The position numbers and the translations under genes are program-made. This document shows, piece by piece, positions 1-5,800 of a stretch of DNA of 20,716 nt; the stretch's first letter is position 1, and every line of letters begins with the position of its first letter. The notes under the pieces were generated by a model. It was not told the origin of the DNA, did not search any database, and was given only the letters and a program-made list of their open reading frames with translations. Source of the stretch: a virus. The stretch lies in the IMG/VR virus record IMGVR_UViG_3300009494_000025, positions 1-20,716 of that record. One strand, written 5' to 3'.

Positions 1-828
1 TATGTACGACCGGATTTATTTAAGTCATTTTGGAAATTTGTTGATAAGTATTGTTTTATCGATACTCACGGTAGATATGGATGGGTAATTGGTGATATCC
101 GCATAGCTGGAGTATTATATGAGGATACACAGAATATTATACTTAGGCGATGTAAGGATGAAGTTTTAGATTTACCTACTAAAACACGTCATGCTGTATT
201 AACAACGCTAACTGATAAGGAACGTATAACATACTTTAATTTAGTAGAAAATAAAATTACTAAATGGGAACAAGATATTATATTTGCATGGAGTGATGCG
301 TCAGCCCGTAGTATAGCTAGACATTTAATTAGTGGTGGGCGTGGTATGACTTCTAAAGTACAGGCGGCACGAGAACTTATTGATTCCTTAGTTGAACAAG
401 GTCATCAAGTAGTAGTATTTTCTGCGTTTTTCAAAACCTTATGTACATTATTTCAAACAGATACTAAATGGGTGGAACATTTATTAGAAGCAGGAGCACC
501 AAATAGCAATCAACGCATGATACAAGAATTTCAAAATGGTGAAGCTAAAGTATTAGGTAGTACTATTACTTTAGGTGGGTCAGGCATTACTTTAACTGCA
601 GCTAATCATGTAGTATTTCTTGATGCATCTTGGGTTCCAGCAGATAATGTGCAAGCTGAAGATAGATTACATAGGCGTGGACAAACTAAACCTGTAGTGT
701 GCCATTATATTATTGGTGTGAACACCATAGATGAAGAAATATTAGACGCTGTGGAACAAAAAAGTCGTACCATATCTAAAAGTTGGGGAGAAAATCTTAT
801 AGACTGGTTTCATCAGGAGAGTGTATGA
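1..828 (+). CDS. SNF2-family helicase, C-terminal part (5' end outside window)
   Basis: The frame is open from base 1, so at least 275 residues are present and the N-terminal ATP-binding lobe lies upstream. The visible part begins near the linker of SNF2-type superfamily 2 helicases: LRRCKDEVLDLPTK (about residues 51-64) is the usual linker motif. It continues into the second RecA lobe with VVVFSAFF, GSTITLGGSGITLTAANHV (motif V) and DRLHRRGQTKPV (motif VI with its arginines). Phage members of this family act as DNA translocases or branch-migration helicases in replication and recombination, which fits the nuclease and recombination genes that follow. The first internal ATG (346) would cut the linker motif, so it is not the start. 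The family call is firm; the substrate is unknown. Confidence 0.88.
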   Translation, partial: YVRPDLFKSFWKFVDKYCFIDTHGRYGWVIGDIRIAGVLYEDTQNIILRRCKDEVLDLPTKTRHAVLTTLTDKERITYFNLVENKITKWEQDIIFAWSDASARSIARHLISGGRGMTSKVQAARELIDSLVEQGHQVVVFSAFFKTLCTLFQTDTKWVEHLLEAGAPNSNQRMIQEFQNGEAKVLGSTITLGGSGITLTAANHVVFLDASWVPADNVQAEDRLHRRGQTKPVVCHYIIGVNTIDEEILDAVEQKSRTISKSWGENLIDWFHQESV

Positions 829-829
829 T

Positions 830-970
830 ATGTATAAAAATGTAAGTCCAGGTGTGTGTATTCTTCTAATAATAATGCTTGGTATTGCATTAATATTGTG
901 CCACAGTATAGCTATAAATATGCAATGGATACAAGAACCTATTAAAACGCATTCAGAGGAAAGAAGATGA
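830..970 (+). CDS. Small single-pass membrane protein (46 aa)
   Basis: This 46-residue frame starts 2 bases after the helicase stop, with AGGAGA ten bases upstream. The protein has one hydrophobic segment (about residues 8-26, rich in Ile and Leu) followed by a short polar tail ending in EERR. It resembles the many tiny inner-membrane proteins of phage early regions, but no family is recognised. Spacing and ribosome binding site support it as real; the function is unknown. An even shorter frame (967-1005, 12 codons) overlaps its end and is probably not a gene. Confidence 0.6.
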   Translation: MYKNVSPGVCILLIIMLGIALILCHSIAINMQWIQEPIKTHSEERR

Positions 971-1008
971 ATAACGAAATAGATTTTACTACTGTAAGGA
1001 GTTGACTT

Positions 1009-1311
1009 ATGGATCTAGGTAAAGATCTAAACCGATTTTTTCGAGATCTTATTAAGAGAGCTATCTTAGGTTTTGTTGCAATTAAAACCAAGCTCTCTTA
1101 TAATCAGGCTGAGATAGTATGGGATACCACATCTCGTTTGGTTAAAGAGGCTGCGCAATTCTCGGATAAATCCGGTGCCCAGAAACGCGAGTGGGTGTGT
1201 GAAAATCTCCGACAACTCGCGGCTACGGCTATGGAACAGGGTATTATCGATAGTTTAACTGACAGGGATGTCAATTGGATTATTGAAACTGTTTTAGAAG
1301 TTGTTCTTTAA
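1009..1311 (+). CDS. Hypothetical alpha-helical protein (100 aa)
   Basis: A 100-residue protein with AAGGAG well placed before the ATG. It appears wholly helical. The C-terminal half (SGAQKREWVCENL followed by VNWIIETVLEVV) is loosely reminiscent of the C-terminal domain of LLH-type phage holins, but there is no convincing N-terminal membrane span, so it is not called a holin. Its codons are somewhat more GC-rich than those of its neighbours, and a strong RNA hairpin follows immediately. The coding call is good; the function is unknown. Confidence 0.7.
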   Translation: MDLGKDLNRFFRDLIKRAILGFVAIKTKLSYNQAEIVWDTTSRLVKEAAQFSDKSGAQKREWVCENLRQLAATAMEQGIIDSLTDRDVNWIIETVLEVVL

Positions 1312-1319
1312 TTAACTGT

Positions 1320-1347
1320 GGGGGCTGGGGCGTCAACCCCAGCCCCC
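1320..1347 (+). other. Perfect 11-bp GC-rich RNA hairpin between genes
   Basis: GGGGGCTGGGG (1320-1330) pairs perfectly with CCCCAGCCCCC (1337-1347) around a 6-base loop (CGTCAA). No T-tract follows (the next bases are AGCAAAGG), so it is not a standard intrinsic terminator. It lies 8 bases after the stop of the upstream gene and 16 bases before the next ATG. It may be an RNA-processing or 3'-end-protecting element, or a partial terminator. Confidence 0.7.
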
Positions 1348-1363
1348 AGCAAAGGATATAAAC

Positions 1364-1564
1364 ATGTTACAACCAAACAAATATCAAAAGCCTATACGCC
1401 GTAAAACACGTTCTACTATCAATAAAGCATCCTCCAAATTAAAACGATCTTCCGGTCAGAAACAACAATTACTTCTACCTGACATTGATTTACCGTTACC
1501 CAATACTGGAGATATAGAAGAAGACTGGATAATAGAAGAGGAGGAAGATCATGAGTGGGACTAG
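1364..1564 (+). CDS. Hypothetical charged protein (66 aa)
   Basis: The protein is sharply bipartite: the first 33 residues are rich in Lys and Arg, and the last 16 are almost all acidic (IEEDWIIEEEEDHEWD). AAAGGA lies upstream of the ATG. The reading frame overlaps the start of the next gene by 14 bases, a typical translational-coupling arrangement. The dipolar charge suggests an adaptor or nucleic-acid-associated peptide, but no family is recognised. Confidence 0.6.
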   Translation: MLQPNKYQKPIRRKTRSTINKASSKLKRSSGQKQQLLLPDIDLPLPNTGDIEEDWIIEEEEDHEWD

Positions 1565-1793
1565 AGCACCTAATTTTCGAGTGGATATTGCTAAAATTAC
1601 TTTTGAATTGCGTGATGGTGGGAAGTGGCAAGTATATCGCTATGTTAAATCTAAATACGGTACAGGGTACATTACTGAGACTATTGATCAAGATGAGAGA
1701 AATATGTTAATAACTAAATTAAGAAATCGAACGGATTTTGATGAAATAGATAATGATGCCGGATTTATTTATAACGGAATAATGGGTGAATAA
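1551..1793 (+). CDS. Hypothetical protein (80 aa)
   Basis: Starts at an ATG preceded by GAGGAGGAAGATC, a strong ribosome binding site made from the acidic tail codons of the upstream gene. The protein mixes beta-like segments (ITFELRDGGKWQVYRYV) with an acidic C-terminus. No domain is recognised. Its stop shares one base with the start of the PLD-type gene (TAATG), so the two are translationally coupled. Confidence 0.65.
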   Translation: MSGTRAPNFRVDIAKITFELRDGGKWQVYRYVKSKYGTGYITETIDQDERNMLITKLRNRTDFDEIDNDAGFIYNGIMGE

Positions 1794-2515
1794 TGGGTAA
1801 ACATTTTGATTTTAGCGGCTTTTATTATAGATCTACTGACACGACTACGATATATAGTAGTGGTACTAAATTATATAATAAATTAAAAAATTGTATAAAA
1901 CAGGCCACCCGTAGTATACTGATAGTGTCTCCGTACATCAGTATAAGTGATGATATATGTAATCTGTTGCGCGATGCGGCTGACAGAGGAATACTTATAA
2001 TTATATACATTCGTACGTCTGATAAACATTTTAAACGGGGTGAGTGGTTAGAATCCATCAAGCTTATTAATAGTATAGAAGGAGTTAACATTTTTGCTGT
2101 TGACGGATTACATGCTAAACTATACATATTTGATTCCGAAACTAGCATTGTGGGTTCTGTGAATCTAATTGAACATTCTTTAGAATTTGGTGGAGAATTA
2201 GCGTTGTATTTAGAGCAATATAGTATTATAACTGGTTTAATTGAATATGTGAACACTCAAATCATACCACACGCACAACCAATTACGGAATTAGTAAGCT
2301 CCATTACAATACAAGAACAACGTACATTACCGCTTAAGGATATAATATTTACATTTGGTGTACATAAAAATACTAAATTACGGCAAATCCCAAATTCTTA
2401 CTTGGAGTGGTGTGTGGCTGAACAGGTTAAAGTTATAATACGTGGTAAACCTGCGTGGCGATTAGCTCAACAAGAACTAAAGTATAGAACAAGGAATAAA
2501 CTAATCATAACATGA
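1793..2515 (+). CDS. Phospholipase D-superfamily nuclease with ExoX-C-like tail
   Basis: One clear HKD motif is visible: H107-x-K109-x4-D114-x6-GS-x-N124, the signature of the phospholipase D superfamily. A single copy in a 240-residue protein is the pattern of the nuclease branch (Nuc and BfiI type), where two subunits build one active site. The N-terminal beta strand SILIVSPYIS fits the fold. After about residue 180, FTFGVHKNTKLRQIPNSYL and the WCVAEQ...AWRLAQQELKYR segment resemble the small ExoX C-terminal / DUF3820-like module found on phage DNA-processing enzymes. The gene is coupled on both sides (1-base and 4-base overlaps). A role in phage recombination or host DNA breakdown is inferred. 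Confidence 0.8.
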   Translation: MGKHFDFSGFYYRSTDTTTIYSSGTKLYNKLKNCIKQATRSILIVSPYISISDDICNLLRDAADRGILIIIYIRTSDKHFKRGEWLESIKLINSIEGVNIFAVDGLHAKLYIFDSETSIVGSVNLIEHSLEFGGELALYLEQYSIITGLIEYVNTQIIPHAQPITELVSSITIQEQRTLPLKDIIFTFGVHKNTKLRQIPNSYLEWCVAEQVKVIIRGKPAWRLAQQELKYRTRNKLIIT

Positions 2516-3132
2516 TGCGTTATGTTGTAATTGGTACGAACATGCTACAAGGAACCATAATACTAGTAACACGTACAGGACGATTGTTAAAATCACATCC
2601 GCCAGAACATGTAGCTAGTGCTAGGCGATTTTGTGATAAATACTGGTATGTATTTGCATTAAATAATGTTATGGCAGTACAATTAGTACAAGCTAAAACA
2701 GATGGACAACGAGACGTTAAATACGGTATTTTAACAGATTCAGATCGTCTACGTTATTTACAGTCTGGATATCCGAACGTTAAAAAATCTGGATATATTG
2801 ATATAGATAATTCTGATACGTATGTTAAGTGCCATGTACCTGGGTGTAATTATAAGGCTCGATGTTTGATATCCCATTTGAAAGCTGTACACAGTATGAC
2901 AGGAACTGAGTATAAACGTCAATACGGTGGAGAATTATTCTGTAAAGAATCTTTAACTGCTATGAGTGCTGCCGGTAAAACTGGTGCCAGTCATGATTTT
3001 AATCGAATTGTACAAAAAGTACGAATTCTTAGTAGAGAGCAACGAGAACGGATATTACATAACATCGATAAAGAAATAGAGCGCGGAGACTGGCGAGAAA
3101 AATACAAGGAGCCAAGAGAAGATGACACCTAA
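2512..3132 (+). CDS. Ros/MucR-like zinc-finger protein, paralogue 1
   Basis: The 206-residue protein carries a Ros/MucR-type finger: C107-x4-C112 and H122-x4-H127, followed by MTGTEYKRQYGG, the usual helix after this finger (H-x-x-T-x-x-EY-x-x-x-Y-G). The C-terminal stretch GKTGASHDFNRIVQKV is shared with the minus-strand paralogue at 18322-18855 (GKTGAANDWNHFCRLF) and, more loosely, with 16107-16508. About 100 N-terminal residues are unique to this copy and resemble no domain I recognise. Ros/MucR proteins bind AT-rich DNA and act as regulators or H-NS-like chromatin proteins. The finger has C-x4-C where the two paralogues have C-x2-C. It overlaps the PLD gene by ATGA. Confidence 0.8.
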   Translation: MMRYVVIGTNMLQGTIILVTRTGRLLKSHPPEHVASARRFCDKYWYVFALNNVMAVQLVQAKTDGQRDVKYGILTDSDRLRYLQSGYPNVKKSGYIDIDNSDTYVKCHVPGCNYKARCLISHLKAVHSMTGTEYKRQYGGELFCKESLTAMSAAGKTGASHDFNRIVQKVRILSREQRERILHNIDKEIERGDWREKYKEPREDDT

Positions 3133-4126
3133 CGTACACATATCGGAAATTAAAACTTTTAAACGATGTCCAATGCGGCACTATTATGATTATGTGCAAG
3201 GACTGGAACCATTAAAAGAGTCTGATCCGCTCCGTCGTGGCACGTTTCTTCACAAGCTACTGGAGCACCACTACAACCCAAAGCTTAAAGTACGCGCAAC
3301 GCGTGAAGCGGTTGAGGACGCTTTTGATGAACACTGGCGACTGCTGGTAGAGCGGGCTGATGAAGATCCAGAACGATTACAGGACGCTGAGGATGAAATT
3401 TTAATGTTGCGCCGCATATGGATAGCCCACGAACGTTTCATGGCAATACATGATGTTGGTTGGAAAGTATTGGCTGTAGAACAAGAATTTGAAGTACCTA
3501 TTCCAGGCCTCAGTGAGACATTAGGAGGAGTTATTGATCTTATTATAGAGTATAAGAAAGCAACATGGATTGTAGAGCATAAAACAGGTGCTCAACCTAT
3601 CAATCCAGCCATGTTGAACTTAGACAGTCAATTCAGCGATTATTTTTACGCAGGGTATAAGATTTTAGGGAAAGCTCCGGCTGGTGTTATTTATGATTAT
3701 ATACGTACTAAACCACCATCATATCCAAAGATTAATCAGGATGGTACAGTAAGTAAAGCCAAGTGTGATACAGATAAACATACCTTCATTCAAACCCTTA
3801 AAGCTAACAACTTATCCTTGGATGATTATCAAGATCGTATTAATATGTTACCAGATCATCTAGTATCATTACGACATCCGGTATCACGAACTAAGGCTCA
3901 ATTGACCACATTTCTACAGGAATTAATAGAATGTACTTCAGCTATGCAGTTATTCACAGGTAAATACCGTAATGATACAAGAGATTGTACTTGGGATTGT
4001 GCTTTTTTTGACGTATGTACTGCTGAATACTTAGGGGGTAATTCCGATAACGCTAGAAAGGCAAATTTCAGAATAAGACAAAAAGATGAGGTGCACCATG
4101 GTCCGCGTAAAGGGCAAACCGGCTAA
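3122..4126 (+). CDS. PD-(D/E)XK nuclease, Cas4/RecB-like with Fe-S cysteines
   Basis: The 334-residue protein has the RecB/Cas4 nuclease layout: an N-terminal Cys (C16 in FKRCPMRHYYDYV), G40-x3-H44 (RRGTFLHKLLEHH), core D139 (GGVIDLII) and E152-H-K154 (WIVEHKTGA), then Q170 and Y174 (DSQFSDYFYAGY). Three further cysteines near the end (C289, C293, C299) would complete a 4Fe-4S cluster with C16, as in Cas4 and AddB. Such phage nucleases resect DNA ends for recombination and lie beside Sak4-type ATPases and DUF669 proteins, as here. It overlaps the upstream gene by 11 bases. There are no CRISPR or cas1/cas2 genes nearby, so a recombination role is more likely than adaptation. Confidence 0.88.
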   Translation: MTPNVHISEIKTFKRCPMRHYYDYVQGLEPLKESDPLRRGTFLHKLLEHHYNPKLKVRATREAVEDAFDEHWRLLVERADEDPERLQDAEDEILMLRRIWIAHERFMAIHDVGWKVLAVEQEFEVPIPGLSETLGGVIDLIIEYKKATWIVEHKTGAQPINPAMLNLDSQFSDYFYAGYKILGKAPAGVIYDYIRTKPPSYPKINQDGTVSKAKCDTDKHTFIQTLKANNLSLDDYQDRINMLPDHLVSLRHPVSRTKAQLTTFLQELIECTSAMQLFTGKYRNDTRDCTWDCAFFDVCTAEYLGGNSDNARKANFRIRQKDEVHHGPRKGQTG

Positions 4127-4997
4127 AAAATCTACCAAGAAACGTAAAATTAAGGAAGAGGAGCCTGTGGATGTGATGGCTGTACCAGGATTAGAAGAGG
4201 TAGAAGAGGTAGAAGAGGTAGAAGAGGTAGAAGAGGTAGAAGAAACAATTGATATTGGTGCGATTATACAGGATTTAAGTCAATTTGAAGTTGAACCACA
4301 TTTAAAATTTGGGTTATTTGGAGAACCAGGGGCCGGTAAAACTACATTAGCTTGTCAGTTTCCCCGCCCTATTATCTTAGATGTGGATCATGGATACTTA
4401 TCTGTAGTAGGGTTAGATGTTAGACGTATTCCAATTACTACATGTGACCATTTATTAGCGGCATATGTGTGGTTGATGGAACATGTGGATGAGTACGATA
4501 CTGTTATCATAGATACTCTTACTGAATTGCAGTATATGAGTCTCGCTGAAATTACTAAAAATGCTTTTATGCGGGATACGACCGGTAAACGCATAGATGA
4601 TCTTGATGCTAGCTTAAAAGATTGGGGTAAAAACACTGAATGGATGCGACGTGTTATCAGAGCATTCCGGGGGTTGGATAAACACGTAATTTTCATTTGT
4701 CAAGAGTTAGAGGCCCAAGATGAGGATACAAAAATATGGCATGTTAGGGCCGCATTAACTCCTAAGTTAGCCATCAGCTATATTGGAGCTTGTGATTTGG
4801 TGGGGTATTTATCCGTAGATGTAGAAGACGTACAGGAAAACGGTGAATATGTTAGGGTGTTACATATAGCCCCCGGTGAACATTTAAAAACTAAATGTCG
4901 TATTCGTCGACATGAGAGTTTACCGACCCCCAATGAATTAAGAGATCCAACTTACAATGATATTATCGGGACATTGTTTCCCGAATTTGTTAAATAA
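4098..4997 (+). CDS. Sak4-like RecA-fold ATPase (recombination)
   Basis: Phage AAA_24/Sak4-type protein: Walker A GEPGAGKTT (residues 75-83), Walker B TVIIDT (about 135-140), and a later ...HVIFICQE strand. Sak4 proteins are minimal RecA-like ATPases that promote single-strand annealing together with an SSB, here probably the DUF669 protein directly downstream. The start at 4098 is chosen because TGAGGT precedes it; the in-frame ATG at 4086 has no ribosome binding site and would lie deeper inside the nuclease gene. The first 50 residues are a Lys-rich stretch and then a Glu-Glu-Val repeat encoded by a 9-bp tandem repeat, unlike the rest of the family. Confidence 0.85.
   Translation: MVRVKGKPAKKSTKKRKIKEEEPVDVMAVPGLEEVEEVEEVEEVEEVEETIDIGAIIQDLSQFEVEPHLKFGLFGEPGAGKTTLACQFPRPIILDVDHGYLSVVGLDVRRIPITTCDHLLAAYVWLMEHVDEYDTVIIDTLTELQYMSLAEITKNAFMRDTTGKRIDDLDASLKDWGKNTEWMRRVIRAFRGLDKHVIFICQELEAQDEDTKIWHVRAALTPKLAISYIGACDLVGYLSVDVEDVQENGEYVRVLHIAPGEHLKTKCRIRRHESLPTPNELRDPTYNDIIGTLFPEFVK
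4194..4238 (+). repeat. In-frame 9-bp tandem repeat (five perfect units)
   Basis: Five perfect copies of GAAGAGGTA, then a decayed sixth (GAAGAAACA), inside the Sak4-like gene. Each unit encodes Glu-Glu-Val, so copy-number change would lengthen or shorten an acidic linker between the basic N-terminus and the ATPase core without breaking the frame. Confidence 0.95.
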
Positions 4998-5015
4998 TAA
5001 AAAAGGAGGCAACTC

Positions 5016-5450
5016 ATGGCACAAAAGTCTAAGGGTCGCGTTATTGATCTTTCGAGTGTAGACAGTCTAGAAGCATTACCCGATGGTCGTTATTCGGTTA
5101 TTGTATCTGAGGTTGAAGAGAGAATTAGTGACACTTCTCAACAGCCCTATCTTGCTTGGACATTTGAAGTTGTAGCTGGAGAATATAAAGGGCGTAAGCT
5201 CTGGAATAATACTTCTCTACAGCCTCATGCACTTTGGAAACTCAAAGAGACCTTTGAAGCTCTTGGTATGGACACTACCAAGAAGATTACTTTTGTGGAG
5301 AAGAATCTGTGTGGTCTTCGTTGCGATGTTATATTAGGCCAACGTGAATGGGAAGGCCAGACACGTAACGAAGTTAAACAAGTTCTTCCTCTACAAGGTG
5401 GTACTTCCACCGGTCGTAAAGGTGGTAAGAAGAAGAAGTCGGGGTTTTAA
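5016..5450 (+). CDS. DUF669-type ssDNA-binding protein candidate
   Basis: The 144-residue protein matches the phage DUF669 pattern: LPDGRYSVIVSEVEERIS near the start, AWTFEVVAGEYKGRKLWNN in the middle, then ALWKLKETFEALGM, and a flexible Gly/Lys tail (GRKGGKKKKSGF). DUF669 genes sit beside Sak4-type ATPases and Cas4-like nucleases in phage recombination modules and are thought to bind single-stranded DNA with an OB-like fold. The ribosome binding site AAAAGGAGG is the best in this region, and codons (CTT, TCT, GAG, AAG) differ from AT-rich neighbours, both suggesting high expression as expected for an SSB. The basic tail, instead of the acidic one of cellular SSBs, is notable. Confidence 0.78.
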   Translation: MAQKSKGRVIDLSSVDSLEALPDGRYSVIVSEVEERISDTSQQPYLAWTFEVVAGEYKGRKLWNNTSLQPHALWKLKETFEALGMDTTKKITFVEKNLCGLRCDVILGQREWEGQTRNEVKQVLPLQGGTSTGRKGGKKKKSGF

Positions 5451-5800
5451 TGCCTTGTCTTTGTAATTATGCTCATTGTAATAAAACTCGTTGTGACACT
5501 GATTGTCGCACATGCCAGTATTATGTAGCTGGTAGGGGTAGTAGAGCATACGATTGTGGGCTACCGGCGGATGAGGATTGTATAGACCTCTTTCGTCGGT
5601 GCCCCGAATGTATTTGGCATATCCCCGATCGTAGATTCGTTGAGGATGATGATCCACGTACTAAACAAAAACGTTATCGTGATAATCACCCCCGTAGAGA
5701 AAACAAACGTAAAAAACTATGGCGTAATAAACTAAAAAATAAGCAAAAATTAGCTGAAAAAGCTAGATTACGCAGGGCACAAAAATGGATCAAGAATTAG
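5450..5800 (+). CDS. Cys-rich, basic-tailed zinc-binding protein
   Basis: The first 54 residues hold ten cysteines (C3, C5, C10, C15, C19, C22, C36, C44, C51, C54), enough for two zinc clusters. The rest (about residues 66-116) is a strongly basic helical tail. The layout suggests a nucleic-acid-binding accessory protein. It is coupled to the DUF669 gene (TAATG) and overlaps the primase-helicase start by 16 bases, so a replication role is plausible. No named family is recognised. Confidence 0.7.
   Translation: MPCLCNYAHCNKTRCDTDCRTCQYYVAGRGSRAYDCGLPADEDCIDLFRRCPECIWHIPDRRFVEDDDPRTKQKRYRDNHPRRENKRKKLWRNKLKNKQKLAEKARLRRAQKWIKN

Noticed and set aside
967-1005. 12-codon open frame beginning ATGAATAAC
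   Set aside because: Too short, overlaps the end of the small membrane gene, and ends in the ribosome binding site of the next gene.
1009-1311. LLH-family holin
   Set aside because: Only the C-terminal half is loosely similar and the needed N-terminal membrane span is not evident.
1419-1691. Minus-strand 90-codon open frame
   Set aside because: Lies opposite two well-coupled genes, has no ribosome binding site and its product looks like a reverse-strand shadow.
3122-4126. Cas4 of a CRISPR system
   Set aside because: No repeat-spacer array and no cas1 or cas2 gene in the window; the neighbours are phage recombination genes.
4194-4238. CRISPR-like or iteron repeat
   Set aside because: The 9-bp units are contiguous, in frame and encode a simple EEV repeat, so they are a coding microsatellite.
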